Shown here one piece after another: positions 1 through 8,890 of a stretch of DNA of 64,000 nt (position 1 is the first letter of the stretch; every line of letters begins with the position of its first letter). Under the pieces are notes generated by a model that saw only the letters and a program-made list of their open reading frames with translations, was not told the origin of the DNA and made no database searches. The stretch covers positions 2,356,001-2,420,000 of the forward strand of contig NZ_FNRY01000001.1 in NCBI RefSeq assembly GCF_900105715.1, in the 5' to 3' direction. The DNA comes from Paramicrobacterium humi. Its GTDB lineage: Bacteria > Actinomycetota > Actinomycetes > Actinomycetales > Microbacteriaceae. Position numbers and translations under genes: made by a program.

Positions 1-1
1 G

Positions 2-1444
2 ATCGCCGACATCGGCCTCGCGGAAGCCGGTCGACACCAGCTTCGACTGGCCGAGAACGAGATGCCGGGTCTGATGGCGCTCCGCCGCGAGTTCGGCGAC
101 GCGAAGCCGCTCGCGGGAGCGCGCATCGCCGGTTCGCTGCACATGACGGTGCAGACGGCCGTGCTCATCGAGACTCTTGTCGCCCTCGGCGCGCGTGTGC
201 GCTGGGCGAGCTGCAACATCTACTCGACGCAGAACGAGGCTGCCGCGGCCGTCGTCGTCGGCCCCGACGGCACCGTCGAGGAGCCGAAGGGCGTGCCCGT
301 GTTCGCCTGGAAGGGCGAGACGCTCGAGGAGTACTGGGCGTGCACCGACCGCATCTTCGACTGGAGCGCCGAGGCGGAGGCCGAGGGAGCGTCGTGGATC
401 GGCCCCAACATGATCCTCGACGACGGGGGAGACGCCACGCTTCTCGTGCACAAGGGCCGCGAGTTCGAGGCCGCCGGCGCTGTGCCGGAGCCGGCAGAGG
501 GCGACAGCCACGAGTACGGTGTGATCCTCGACGTGCTCCGCCGTTCGCTCGTCGCCTCTCCCGACCGCTGGACGCGCATCGCAGCCGAGATCATGGGCGT
601 CACGGAGGAGACGACGACGGGCGTGCACCGGCTGTACGAGCTCGCCCGCGACGGCGAACTCCTGTTCCCCGCCATCAACGTCAACGACTCGGTGACGAAG
701 TCGAAGTTCGACAACCGCTACGGCATCCGTCACTCGCTTCCCGACGGCCTCAACCGCGCCACCGACGTGCTCATCGGCGGCAAGGTCGCTTTCGTCGTCG
801 GCTACGGCGACGTCGGCAAGGGCGCCGCGGAAGCCCTCCGCGGTCAAGGCGCGCGCGTCATCGTCTCCGAGGTCGACCCGATCTGCGCCCTCCAGGCCGC
901 CATGGACGGCTTCCAGGTCGCCACGCTCGAATCCGTCGTCGACCAGGCCGACATCTTCGTCACGTGCACGGGCAACCTGCACGTGATCCGGCCGGAGCAC
1001 ATGCTCGCGATGAAGAACCTCGCGATCGTCGCGAACGTCGGTCACTTCGACAACGAGATCGACATGGCAGGACTTGCCGCCCTCGACGGCGTGACGAAGG
1101 TCGAGATCAAGCCGCAAGTGCACGAATGGCGGCTGCCGAACGGGCGCGCCATCCTCGTGCTGAGCGAAGGCCGCCTCATGAACCTCGGAAACGCGACCGG
1201 TCACCCGTCGTTCGTGATGAGCAACTCCTTCACGAACCAGGTGCTCGCCCAGATCGAACTCTTCACCCGACCGGAGCAGTACCCCACGGGAGTGTACGTG
1301 CTGCCGAAGCGGCTCGACGAGAAGGTAGCGCGACTGCACCTCGACGCGCTCGGTGTGCAGCTGACCGAGCTGTCAGGCGAGCAGGCCGACTACATCGGCG
1401 TCGCCGTCGAGGGCCCGTACAAGCTCGAGCACTACCGCTACTGA
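2..1444 (+). CDS. ahcY: S-adenosylhomocysteinase, 5' end outside window
   Basis: Cytosolic enzyme splitting S-adenosylhomocysteine into adenosine and homocysteine, which relieves product inhibition of methyltransferases. The reading frame is open from base 2 and continues upstream of the window, so the N-terminus is missing. Family signatures are clear: [12 protein letters not shown] followed by [11 protein letters not shown] near the start, the NAD-binding stretch [10 protein letters not shown], and the C-terminal YKLEHYRY ending typical of the family (usually PDHYRY). The visible part is 480 codons, close to the full length of the actinobacterial enzyme. It converges on the RDD gene one base downstream. 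Confidence 0.97.
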   Translation: MADIGLAEAGRHQLRLAENEMPGLMALRREFGDAKPLAGARIAGSLHMTVQTAVLIETLVALGARVRWASCNIYSTQNEAAAAVVVGPDGTVEEPKGVPVFAWKGETLEEYWACTDRIFDWSAEAEAEGASWIGPNMILDDGGDATLLVHKGREFEAAGAVPEPAEGDSHEYGVILDVLRRSLVASPDRWTRIAAEIMGVTEETTTGVHRLYELARDGELLFPAINVNDSVTKSKFDNRYGIRHSLPDGLNRATDVLIGGKVAFVVGYGDVGKGAAEALRGQGARVIVSEVDPICALQAAMDGFQVATLESVVDQADIFVTCTGNLHVIRPEHMLAMKNLAIVANVGHFDNEIDMAGLAALDGVTKVEIKPQVHEWRLPNGRAILVLSEGRLMNLGNATGHPSFVMSNSFTNQVLAQIELFTRPEQYPTGVYVLPKRLDEKVARLHLDALGVQLTELSGEQADYIGVAVEGPYKLEHYRY

Positions 1445-1445
1445 G

Positions 1446-2294
1446 TCACCGTTCGGGGAAGCCGTGCGGCGCGCTCGTGAGCACGGGAGTGAGGCGCTCG
1501 AGTCGCTGCCGCTCGAGCATGAGCGCGCGGTAGCTGCGGTCGCGACGGACGGCGGCGACGCCGTAGAGGAACATCAGCGGGTCGACATCGGGCAGCGGCG
1601 AGACGTACGCGGACGCCTCCCGCGCGAGTTCACTTGCGAGCCGGAAACGCGAGTCAGGCGTGAGCTTGGGCGCCTGTGAGAGGAACTGCGCGATGCGGCG
1701 TGAGAGCCGATCGGGCATGCGGCCGACATCGGCGACGGCCGCCCAGCCCGTGAGCGGCTGCGGAAGACCGATCACCGGCTCGATCGTGCGCGGAACCCGC
1801 TCATGCTGCGAGTACGTGCCGGCGAGCATGTCGCCGATCCGCTTCGAGCGCGCGTTAAGCAGGCCGACGAGAGCGGCCCCGCCGCCGAAGGTCATGTAGA
1901 TCTCGAAGAAGCCGACGAGCGCACGGATGAAGGCGTGCCGGAAGCCGATGGCGCCGCCGTCGTCGCGCACGATGCGTGCGCCGACCGCGAGCTTGCCGAG
2001 CGAGCGGCCGTGACTGAGCAGTTCGACGCCCGCCGGCACGACGATGGTCGCGAAGACGATGATGCTGATGATGAACGCCTGGTTCGCGGCCTCGTCCATT
2101 CCCGTCGTCGCCGAGACCGTCAGCAGGATGAAGATGAGAACGAGCGCGATGATCACCGACACGGCCACATCGATCAGGGCTCCCGCCGCTCGCAGCATGA
2201 ACCCGGCCGAGCGGACGTCGAGGGCCACCGCCTCTCCCGTGATCAGCTCCTCGTCGTGGGCGCCGGGATCTTCGCGTGGCGTCATGGGTATCAT
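1446..2294 (-). CDS. RDD family membrane protein
   Basis: A 282-residue membrane protein with an RDD-type domain: AGFMLRAAGALIDVAVSVIIALVLIFILL (first helix region, about residues 30-60), a second hydrophobic stretch near residue 80, the LSHGRSLGKLAVGARIVRDDG signature near residues 93-113, and a soluble C-terminal half of about 110 residues. Its function is unknown; RDD proteins are sometimes linked to transport. Start is either ATG at 2294 or ATG at 2285. It is divergent from the SpoIIM-like gene with only 8-17 bases between the start codons. This RDD-SpoIIM pair usually accompanies the MoxR/DUF58 cluster seen further on. Confidence 0.85.
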   Translation of the reverse strand: MIPMTPREDPGAHDEELITGEAVALDVRSAGFMLRAAGALIDVAVSVIIALVLIFILLTVSATTGMDEAANQAFIISIIVFATIVVPAGVELLSHGRSLGKLAVGARIVRDDGGAIGFRHAFIRALVGFFEIYMTFGGGAALVGLLNARSKRIGDMLAGTYSQHERVPRTIEPVIGLPQPLTGWAAVADVGRMPDRLSRRIAQFLSQAPKLTPDSRFRLASELAREASAYVSPLPDVDPLMFLYGVAAVRRDRSYRALMLERQRLERLTPVLTSAPHGFPER

Positions 2295-2302
2295 CTAAGC
2301 AG
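2289..2302 (+). promoter_or_regulatory. Short divergent promoter between RDD and SpoIIM genes
   Basis: TATCAT at 2289-2294 is a plausible -10 element, eight bases before the ATG at 2303, so the SpoIIM mRNA would be leaderless or nearly so. The whole space between the two divergent start codons is only 8 bases if the RDD gene starts at 2294. No ribosome binding site is present for SpoIIM. This is inferred from position and sequence only. Confidence 0.4.
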
Positions 2303-3322
2303 ATGGACCTCGACGCCTACACCGCAGCCCACCGTGACGAGTGGGAGAGACTCGACGAGCTCGCCCGACGCGGCCGCCTCGACGGGGTCGAGGCCGACGA
2401 GCTCATCGACCGCTACCAGACCGGCGCGAGCCAGCTCTCCGCGATAAAGACCGTCGCGGGCTCCACGCGCACCGGAGATCGGCTGAGCGTCACGCTCTCC
2501 CGCGCACGAGGCCGCTTCACCGCCGCCTCCGGCAACGCTCTCGCGCTCCTGCCGCGCTTCTTCGTTCTGCAGCTTCCCGCCGCGCTCTACCGGCTGCGCT
2601 GGCTGACCCTCGCCGTCGCCCTCGCGACCGCGATCGTCGCGCTGCTCTATGGCTTCTGGGCGGGCAACGACCCTCGCGTTCTCGCGAACTTCGGCAGCGA
2701 CAGGCAGCTGTCGCAGATGGCGAACGACCAGTTCATCGCCTACTACTCCGAGAACCCGGCCGCGTCGTTCGCGGGTCGCGTCTGGACGAACAACGCATTC
2801 ATCGCCGCGCAGTGCGTCGCGTTCGGCATCACGGGCGTGTGGGTGCCCTACGTCGTGCTGCAGAACGCGCAGAACCTCGGCGTCACGGGCGCCGTCATGT
2901 TCGCGTACGACAAGGGCGACGCCTTCTTCCTCTTCATCGCCCCGCACGGGCAGCTCGAGCTCACGAGCATCTTCGTCGCGGCGGCGGCGGGACTGCGCAT
3001 CTTCTGGGCGTGGATCGCGCCCGGCCGATTCACTCGGCTCGAATCGCTTGCGCGCGAGGGCCGCGCTCTCGTCACCGTGGCCATCGGACTCGTGATCGCG
3101 CTGTTCGTCTCCGGCATCATCGAGGGCTTCGTGACACCGTGGCCACTGCAGGAGCAGCTCGCGCCGTGGCTCGGCTGGAGCATCAAGATCGGCATCGGCT
3201 CTCTCGCGCTCGCCGCGTTCCTCTGCTACATGCTCGTGGTCGGAGGTCGCGCCTACCGGGCGGGCGAGACGGGGGACCTCACGGAGTTCGAGGCGGGTGC
3301 GCAGCGACTGACGGCCGCCTGA
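2303..3322 (+). CDS. Stage II sporulation protein M-like membrane protein
   Basis: A 339-residue SpoIIM-family integral membrane protein. About 90 hydrophilic residues (MDLDAYTAAHRDEWERL, then a coil-like region) precede several hydrophobic helices: about residues 98-117, the region around NNAFIAAQCVAFGITGVWVPYVV, the segment containing FIAPHGQLELTSIFVAAAAGLRI, and two C-terminal helices. The PHGxLE motif is a hallmark of this family. Actinobacteria of this type do not sporulate, so the name reflects homology only; function is unknown. The ATG at 2303 is chosen because it matches the family N-terminus and has a -10 element just upstream. Confidence 0.85.
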   Translation: MDLDAYTAAHRDEWERLDELARRGRLDGVEADELIDRYQTGASQLSAIKTVAGSTRTGDRLSVTLSRARGRFTAASGNALALLPRFFVLQLPAALYRLRWLTLAVALATAIVALLYGFWAGNDPRVLANFGSDRQLSQMANDQFIAYYSENPAASFAGRVWTNNAFIAAQCVAFGITGVWVPYVVLQNAQNLGVTGAVMFAYDKGDAFFLFIAPHGQLELTSIFVAAAAGLRIFWAWIAPGRFTRLESLAREGRALVTVAIGLVIALFVSGIIEGFVTPWPLQEQLAPWLGWSIKIGIGSLALAAFLCYMLVVGGRAYRAGETGDLTEFEAGAQRLTAA

Positions 3323-3326
3323 CCGC

Positions 3327-3365
3327 TTGTTTTGACTAAATCAAAACAACTGCTAGGCTGAGGTC
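3327..3365 (+). promoter_or_regulatory. fur-catalase promoter with perfect palindromic operator
   Basis: Bases 3327-3349 form a perfect inverted repeat: arms TTGTTTTGA and TCAAAACAA around the 5-base spacer CTAAA. A -35 element TTGACT (3332-3337) lies inside it, and a -10 element TAGGCT (3354-3359) follows after 16 bases, six bases before the ATG at 3366. A bound repressor would cover the -35. The symmetry and A/T-rich arms resemble Fur/PerR-type boxes found in front of furA- and catR-catalase operons, so autoregulation by the gene product at 3366 is likely. Confidence 0.8.
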
Positions 3366-3797
3366 ATGACCACGATGACGGATGCCGCCGCGAGCGACGC
3401 TCTGCGCACGGCCGGGCTGAAGGCCACGGCCCCCCGTCGCAGCGTGCTCCGCGTGCTCGAGACCCACAAGCACGCGGATGCCGCCGAAGTCTTCGCCGCC
3501 GTGCGCGACGACCTGCCCGACACCTCCCTCCAGGCGGTCTACGGCGTGCTCGGCGCCCTCACCGAGGCCGGCCTCGTGCGGCGCATCGAACCGGCCGGCT
3601 CGCCCGCTCGCTACGAGCGGCGCGTCGGCGATAACCACCATCACGTCGTCTGCACGTCATGCGGAGCCGTCGAGGACGTCAATTGCGTCATCGGCCACGC
3701 GCCGTGCCTGACCCCCTCGAACACCTCGGGCTTCAGCATCCAGACCGCCGACGTCACCTTCTGGGGCCTGTGCCCCGCCTGCCAGGCGACCGCCTGA
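3366..3797 (+). CDS. Fur-family (PerR/CatR-like) repressor
   Basis: A 143-residue metal-dependent transcriptional repressor. The N-terminal winged helix contains [25 protein letters not shown] and [22 protein letters not shown]; the C-terminal dimerisation and metal-binding part contains [10 protein letters not shown] (CxxC) and a second pair, CPAC, at the C-terminus, giving the four-cysteine structural zinc site seen in PerR-type members. It is followed after 68 bases by a catalase, the classic arrangement for a peroxide-sensing repressor. The start is leaderless (TAGGCT plus six bases). A role in peroxide-induced derepression of itself and the catalase is inferred from context. Confidence 0.92.
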   Translation: MTTMTDAAASDALRTAGLKATAPRRSVLRVLETHKHADAAEVFAAVRDDLPDTSLQAVYGVLGALTEAGLVRRIEPAGSPARYERRVGDNHHHVVCTSCGAVEDVNCVIGHAPCLTPSNTSGFSIQTADVTFWGLCPACQATA

Positions 3798-3865
3798 CCA
3801 AAGACTTTCCCCGCGCACGCGACCAGTCCGGTCGCGTGATCCGCCCTGTCGTGACAAGGAGAAAC

Positions 3866-5395
3866 ATGACACACTCACCCGTGACGACCACCAACTCCGG
3901 TGCCCCCGTCTCCGCCGACGGCCTCTCGCAGACGGTCGGAGGCGACGGCGTCATCGCGCTCACCGACCACTACCTAGTCGAGAAGCTCGCGCAGTTCAAC
4001 CGGGAGCGCGTGCCCGAGCGCGTCGTTCACGCGAAGGGCGGCGGAGCGTACGGCACGTTCGAGACGACGGAGGACGTGAGCGCCTACACGCGCGCCGCGC
4101 TGTTCCAGAAGGGCGCCTCGACCGAGATGCTCGCCCGGTTCTCGACCGTCGCGGGCGAGCAGGGCTCACCCGACACGTGGCGCGACCCGCGCGGCTTCGC
4201 CCTCAAGTTCTACACCTCCGAGGGCAACTACGACCTCGTCGGCAACAACACTCCCGTGTTCTTCATCCGCGACGGCATCAAGTTCCCCGACTTCATCCAC
4301 TCGCAGAAGCGTCTTCCCGGCTCCAACGTGCGCGACAACGACATGCAGTGGGACTTCTGGACGAACCAGCCCGAGTCCGCCCACCAGGTCACGTGGGTCA
4401 TGGGCGATCGCGGCCTCCCGGCATCCTGGCGCAACATGGACGGCTTCGGCTCGCACACCTACCAGTGGATCAACGCCGCGGGCGAGCGGTTCTGGGTGAA
4501 GTACCACTTCAAGACGAACCAGGGCATCAAGACGCTCACGAACGAGCAGGCCGAGCAGATCGCCGGCCAGGATGCCGACTACCACCAGCGCGACCTCTAC
4601 GAGGCGATCGAGCGCGGCGACCACCCGAGCTGGACGCTGTACGTGCAGATCATGCCCTACGATGACGCGAAGGACTACCGGTTCAACCCGTTCGACCTCA
4701 CGAAGGTGTGGCCGCACGCCGACTACCCGCTCGTCAAGGTCGGCACGATGACGCTCAACCGCAACGTCACGAACTACTTCGCCGAGATCGAGCAGGCCGC
4801 GTTCGCGCCGTCGAACTTCGTGCCCGGCATCGCGGCGAGCCCCGACCGGATGCTGCAGGCGCGCATCTTCAGCTACGCCGACGCCCACCGCTACCGCGTC
4901 GGCACGAACCACGCGCAGCTGCCCGTGAACGCTCCGCGGGTCGAGGTCAACTCGTACTCGAAGGACGGCCAGGGCCGCATCAGCTTCGCGGCGGCCGACC
5001 GGCCCGTCTACGCGCCGAACTCGTTCGGCGGCCCCCAGGGCGACCCGCAGCAGGCGGGGGAGGGCGCCGGCTGGCACAGCGACGGCGAGCTCGTGCGCAC
5101 AGCAGCGAGCCTGCACGCCGCCGACGACGACTTCGGCCAGGCCGGCACGCTGTACCGCGACGTCATGACCGATGAGGAGAAGGCGCGGTTCCTCGACACC
5201 ATCTCCGGACACGTCGGCGCCGTGCGCAACGACCTGATCCGCGAGCGCGCCGTGCAGTACTGGACGAACGTGGACGCCGGGCTCGGCGCCGCGCTCGCCG
5301 AGCGCCTTGCCGGCTCCGGCTCGGCCGACCCGGTCGTGAACGGCACCGACACGGACGGCGCGGAGGAGACCGCCGACGAGGAGTCGGCTGCGTAG
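3866..5395 (+). CDS. katA: Catalase (monofunctional, heme)
   Basis: A 509-residue monofunctional heme catalase of the small-subunit type, disproportionating hydrogen peroxide in the cytosol. Visible residues: catalytic His in [14 protein letters not shown], distal Asn in [13 protein letters not shown], and the proximal heme-tyrosine motif in [14 protein letters not shown]. The start ATG at 3866 follows a good ribosome binding site AAGGAG (3856-3861) and gives the family N-terminus with the motif [11 protein letters not shown]. It is the second gene of an operon with the Fur-like repressor and ends in a strong terminator. The acidic C-terminal tail (about 20 residues) is not part of the conserved fold. 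Confidence 0.97.
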   Translation: MTHSPVTTTNSGAPVSADGLSQTVGGDGVIALTDHYLVEKLAQFNRERVPERVVHAKGGGAYGTFETTEDVSAYTRAALFQKGASTEMLARFSTVAGEQGSPDTWRDPRGFALKFYTSEGNYDLVGNNTPVFFIRDGIKFPDFIHSQKRLPGSNVRDNDMQWDFWTNQPESAHQVTWVMGDRGLPASWRNMDGFGSHTYQWINAAGERFWVKYHFKTNQGIKTLTNEQAEQIAGQDADYHQRDLYEAIERGDHPSWTLYVQIMPYDDAKDYRFNPFDLTKVWPHADYPLVKVGTMTLNRNVTNYFAEIEQAAFAPSNFVPGIAASPDRMLQARIFSYADAHRYRVGTNHAQLPVNAPRVEVNSYSKDGQGRISFAAADRPVYAPNSFGGPQGDPQQAGEGAGWHSDGELVRTAASLHAADDDFGQAGTLYRDVMTDEEKARFLDTISGHVGAVRNDLIRERAVQYWTNVDAGLGAALAERLAGSGSADPVVNGTDTDGAEETADEESAA

Positions 5396-5410
5396 CCTTT
5401 TTCACCTGCG

Positions 5411-5442
5411 AACGCCCGGGAGCTGCGGCTCCCGGGCGTTTT
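5411..5442 (+). terminator. Rho-independent terminator after catalase
   Basis: A perfect 13-bp stem (AACGCCCGGGAGC paired with GCTCCCGGGCGTT) with the 4-base loop TGCG, followed by a short T run. It closes the fur-catalase operon. Confidence 0.9.
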
Positions 5443-5476
5443 GCTCGTAGCGTCTTGACGCGGTGTGGGCTCCGCC

Positions 5477-5522
5477 GTCGCAATGTGCTCGATGGAATCG
5501 ATTGCAGAAGGCACAATCTGAC
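5477..5522. repeat. 46-bp imperfect dyad, copy 1
   Basis: An imperfect palindrome centred on AATCGATT (5496-5503); arms begin GTCGCAAT and end ATCTGAC. A second copy with the same centre and the same outer GTC...GAC ends lies at 6580-6625 on the other side of the DUF559 gene. The two also align as direct repeats: 28 of 35 bases agree between 5496-5530 and 6599-6633. The core resembles LacI-family operators, but no LacI-type regulator is nearby. It could be an operator or the boundary of an inserted segment. Confidence 0.55.
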
Positions 5523-5545
5523 AGCGGAACGCTGATGGGCACCAG

Positions 5546-6505
5546 CTACCCCTTCCACCCGCGTGACAGGAGCGCCGTCCGCACGCGCGCGACGAGTTCG
5601 TTTGGAGTGGTGAACAGGAGGGTCGAGCTCACTTGGATCACAATCCAGCCGGCCGCGCGCAAACGCTCGACCCTCTCCACGTCCCGAGCGTACTGTTTTC
5701 CATGATGCTGGCCCATGTACTCTATGGCGATCTTCGCGTCGGGATATGCGAGATCTATGCACGCAAGGAAGCGCCCGGCATTGTCGGTGACGTCATAGTT
5801 GAGCACCGGTTCTGGCAGCTCGGCCGTCATGAGAATACAGCGCGTTCGAGACTCGTTCGGTGACCACGCATCTTCCCTGATCAGCGCGAGCGCCTGCCTG
5901 AGTCGTCCACAGCCGACGCGACGACTCGCCCGAAGCGCAGCGTCCAGTTGTGTGCGGGTCGTGAACGGCTTACGACCTACGTGGGGCCGGCCGATTCCTG
6001 GCCGCCAAACTCGGCAGAAGTAGTCACCGACTGCGACGAGATCCGCGAGCTCGAGGTGCGCCAGCATTGCCCACGTTGCTGCCGGTGATGGAACTCGAAA
6101 TCCGTCCACCGTCATGAGGCGACAAGCGGCAGCTGCGACCGCGTGTCCTTTGATGCCACGCCCCCGCGGTGCACGGTGAGGTGCGATCACTCCGACATCG
6201 AGAACCGGAACTCCATCGCGCACCGGCATCGGAGCTGCCCAGATGTGCGCGGCCGTTTCATGACTGAAGAAGGCCGCATCCGACATTCGCACCCGGTATG
6301 CCGCAGCCAGCTTTATATGTCGTTCGCGGCTACGAGCGAAATCGTCGGCGTTCTGGTCAACGTCAATCCCATCGATGCAACGGACACCGTGGAAGGGACG
6401 CGACAGATCGGTTCCGCGGAGACGCCCCTTGCTGACGCCGCGCTTTGAGGCGTCCGCTGTCGTGAACGGCTCACCCGGTGGGTATGGGAGCTTGCCCGGA
6501 AGCAT
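5546..6505 (-). CDS. DUF559-type endonuclease-like protein
   Basis: A 319-residue protein of the actinobacterial DUF559 group. The C-terminal 100 residues look like a VSR/PD-(D/E)XK nuclease fold: an ESRTR motif near residue 218, then PEPVLNYDV, and Asp251 (IDLAYP), Glu262 with His267 (AIEYMGQHH) and a hydrophobic strand ending at Gln291. The N-terminal half matches the winged-helix, AbiEi-like part usual in these proteins, here without a clear N-terminal HTH signature. Substrate and biological role are unknown. GC content is visibly lower than the neighbours and the gene is flanked by paired dyads, which suggests acquisition. A perfect DnaA box lies 40 bases upstream of the start. Confidence 0.8.
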   Translation of the reverse strand: MLPGKLPYPPGEPFTTADASKRGVSKGRLRGTDLSRPFHGVRCIDGIDVDQNADDFARSRERHIKLAAAYRVRMSDAAFFSHETAAHIWAAPMPVRDGVPVLDVGVIAPHRAPRGRGIKGHAVAAAACRLMTVDGFRVPSPAATWAMLAHLELADLVAVGDYFCRVWRPGIGRPHVGRKPFTTRTQLDAALRASRRVGCGRLRQALALIREDAWSPNESRTRCILMTAELPEPVLNYDVTDNAGRFLACIDLAYPDAKIAIEYMGQHHGKQYARDVERVERLRAAGWIVIQVSSTLLFTTPNELVARVRTALLSRGWKG

Positions 6506-6544
6506 GACATGACTGTGCCAGAGTGCGGGCGATCGCAGCGGATG

Positions 6545-6553
6545 TTATCCACA
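6545..6553 (-). promoter_or_regulatory. Perfect DnaA box upstream of DUF559 gene
   Basis: TTATCCACA on the plus strand, so TGTGGATAA reads toward the gene that starts at 6505. Two more perfect copies lie at 21520-21528 and 22500-22508, also just upstream of genes and oriented toward them. Confidence 0.5.
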
Positions 6554-6579
6554 GCACGACGTTGCTCTGCCGTTGTGGC

Positions 6580-6625
6580 GTCACAAAGTGCATTCTGCAA
6601 TCGATTGCGCACTGCACACTGCGAC
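6580..6625. repeat. 46-bp imperfect dyad, copy 2
   Basis: The partner of the element at 5477-5522. Its centre is the perfect 12-bp palindrome GCAATCGATTGC (6597-6608), with arms starting GTCACAAAGTGC and ending TGCACACTGCGAC. Reading outward from the centre, about 14 of 22 bases on the two arms are complementary. It lies between the DUF559 gene and the 3' end of the DUF58 gene. Confidence 0.55.
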
Positions 6626-6659
6626 AGCGGAACCAGATACTCGGACGTAAGGTGAAAGG

Positions 6660-7967
6660 CTACAGGCGGCCGGCCGCCTTGAGCGCGATGTAGTGGTCGG
6701 CGAGCGCCGGCGGCAGGTCCTCGGGCGAGCCCGTGACGACGTCGGCGCCCTGCTGGCGGATGGCGGCCGCGACCCGGGCGCCGTCGAGCAGTGCGCGTTC
6801 GGCGGACGCCGCGCGGTAGACCTCCTCGCGGCTGCCGCGCTCGCTGGCGGCATCCGTCAACCCGGGGTCTGTCACGCTCGCGACAACGACGACGTGCTGT
6901 CGCGTCAGTTGGGGGAGCACGGAGAACAGCCCCTGCGCGGCGCCGGGCGCGTCGATGGAGGTGAGCAGCACGACGAGCGAGCGGTGAGGAGTGATGCCGC
7001 GCACTTGGGCCGGGATGGCGTCCCAGGCGGTCTCGATGAGCTCGGGGTCGATGCCCGCGAGCGTGTCGACCATGCGGGAGAGGAGCGTCGCGCCGCTCGC
7101 GCCCTGCACGCGACCGCGCACGCGGCGGTCGTAGGCGACGAGGTCGACGCGGTCGCCGGCGCGCGTGGCGAGCGCGGCGAGCAGCAGCGACGCCTCGAAG
7201 GCGGTGTCGATGCGCGGCTCGTCCTGGATGCGGGCGGCGGAGGTGCGCCCGGTGTCGAGAACGATGACGACGCGGCGGTCCCGTTCGGGCCGCCAGGTGC
7301 GCACGACGAGGTCGCGTCGGCGCGCGGTGGCGCGCCAGTCGATCGAGCGGACGTCGTCACCGCGCACGTACTCGCGGAGGGAGTCGAACTCGGTGCCCTG
7401 CCCGCGCACCATGACGGAGGCGGAGCCGTCCAGCTCGCGTAGCCGGGCGAGTCGGCTCGGCAGGTGCTTGCGTGCCGTGAACGGCGGAAGAACGCGCAGC
7501 CGGCCGGGCAGACTCAGCGTCGCCTGGCGGGCGCCGAGCCGCAGCGGCCCGGTCGAGCGGACCGTGACGAGCTCGCTCGTGCGGTCGCCGCGGCGGAATG
7601 GAGTCAGCGACTGGCTCAGCGCTCGGCGCTCGCCCGGCGGCACCGTTGTCTTCTGCCGTGGCTGCTGGGCGCCGGCGGAGGGCTGCCACGCATCCCGGAT
7701 CACGCCCCGCAGGGTGCGGCGCCCGTTGTTCGTCACGAGCAGCGTGCTCGTCACGCGCTCACCGAGTCTCACGCGGTCGGGCAGCTGCCTTGCGAGGGTG
7801 AGCCGGCGCGGCGACGCGGCGCAGGCGACATCGACGGCGAGCAGCGCGAGGCTCAGCCCGAGCCACGCCGCGAGCAGCGCCCACGCGGCGACGCTCGTGC
7901 CGCCGAGCGCGACCAGGGGAACCACCCCGAGCGCGAGCAGCGCGACGAACCACCCTGTGACCGCCAT
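6660..7967 (-). CDS. DUF58 (vWA-like) protein of the MoxR cluster
   Basis: A 435-residue protein with two N-terminal membrane helices (about residues 1-45, starting MAVTGWFVALLALGVVPLVAL), a beta-rich middle, and the DUF58 signature GTEFDSLREYVRGDDVRSIDWRATAR followed by a von Willebrand A-like fold (RRVVIVLDTGRTS). These proteins are encoded beside MoxR ATPases and are thought to act with them in metal insertion or protein assembly at the membrane. ATG at 7967 is two bases after the moxR stop and defines the start; a longer frame upstream is not homologous. It is the last gene of the chain that begins at 12144. Confidence 0.9.
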   Translation of the reverse strand: MAVTGWFVALLALGVVPLVALGGTSVAAWALLAAWLGLSLALLAVDVACAASPRRLTLARQLPDRVRLGERVTSTLLVTNNGRRTLRGVIRDAWQPSAGAQQPRQKTTVPPGERRALSQSLTPFRRGDRTSELVTVRSTGPLRLGARQATLSLPGRLRVLPPFTARKHLPSRLARLRELDGSASVMVRGQGTEFDSLREYVRGDDVRSIDWRATARRRDLVVRTWRPERDRRVVIVLDTGRTSAARIQDEPRIDTAFEASLLLAALATRAGDRVDLVAYDRRVRGRVQGASGATLLSRMVDTLAGIDPELIETAWDAIPAQVRGITPHRSLVVLLTSIDAPGAAQGLFSVLPQLTRQHVVVVASVTDPGLTDAASERGSREEVYRAASAERALLDGARVAAAIRQQGADVVTGSPEDLPPALADHYIALKAAGRL

Positions 7968-7969
7968 TG

Positions 7970-8890
7970 CTAGATCGGAACCTGGACCTGCTGCATGACC
8001 GAGTGCAGGATCGTGTCGACGGAGACGCCCTCGAGCTCGGCCTCGGGCCGCAGCTGCAGCCGGTGCCGCCAGACGGGCACGAGCATCGCCTGCACGTGAT
8101 CGGGCGTGATCGAGGAGTAGCCCGTGAGCCACGCCCACGCCTTCGTCGCCGCGAGCAGCGCCGTCGTGCCGCGCGGACTCACGCCGATGCGCACCGAGGG
8201 GCTGTGCCGCGTCGCGCGGGCCAGGTCGACGAGGTAGGCGAGCACGTCGTCGCTCACGCGCACCGCGGCAGCGGCATCCTGAGCGGCCGCGATCTCGTCG
8301 GCCGTGACTACAGCGGTCACTCCCGCCGCGGCGAGGTCGCGCGGGTTGAAGCCGTCGGCGTGCCGGCGCAGCACCTGCACCTCGGTGTCGCGCTCGGGCA
8401 CGTCGAGAACGAGCTTCATGAGGAAGCGGTCGAGCTGCGCCTCGGGGAGCGTGTAGGTGCCCTCGTACTCGATCGGGTTCATCGTCGCCGCGACCATGAA
8501 CGGCTCGGGCAGCTTTCGCGTCACGCCGTCGGCGGAGACCTGGCGCTCCTCCATGGCCTCGAGCAGCGAGGACTGCGTCTTCGGCGGCGTGCGGTTGATC
8601 TCGTCGGCGAGCATGATGTTCGTGAACACCGGTCCCTCACGGAACTCGAACTCGCCTTGCTTCGCGTCGTAGACGAGCGAGCCGGTGACGTCTCCCGGCA
8701 TGAGGTCCGGCGTGAACTGCACGCGCTTCGTGTCGAGCGAGAGCGAGGCGCTGAGCGAGCGCACGAGCAGCGTCTTCGCGACGCCGGGCACGCCCTCGAG
8801 GAGCGCGTGCCCGCGCGCGAGCAGCGCGACGACGAGTCCCGTGACTGCGGCTTCCTGGCCCACGACGGCCTTCCCCACCTCGGTGCGCAC
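7970..8890 (-). CDS. MoxR-family AAA+ ATPase (N-terminus frameshifted)
   Basis: The readable frame encodes 306 residues covering the entire MoxR AAA+ core: VVGQEAAVTGLVVALLARGHALLEGVPGVAKT (Walker A), FRE-PVFTNIMLADEINRTPPKTQ (Walker B and sensor), MNPIEYEGTYTLPEAQLDRF and the C-terminal lid. MoxR proteins are ATP-driven chaperones acting with vWA-domain partners such as the DUF58 product downstream. GTG at 8890 is the first start codon in this frame, but homologues begin earlier, and the frame is open without any start codon back to a stop at 9032-9034. The natural start is most likely the ATG at 9027, in another frame (see the next entry). Confidence 0.88.
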   Translation of the reverse strand: MRTEVGKAVVGQEAAVTGLVVALLARGHALLEGVPGVAKTLLVRSLSASLSLDTKRVQFTPDLMPGDVTGSLVYDAKQGEFEFREGPVFTNIMLADEINRTPPKTQSSLLEAMEERQVSADGVTRKLPEPFMVAATMNPIEYEGTYTLPEAQLDRFLMKLVLDVPERDTEVQVLRRHADGFNPRDLAAAGVTAVVTADEIAAAQDAAAAVRVSDDVLAYLVDLARATRHSPSVRIGVSPRGTTALLAATKAWAWLTGYSSITPDHVQAMLVPVWRHRLQLRPEAELEGVSVDTILHSVMQQVQVPI

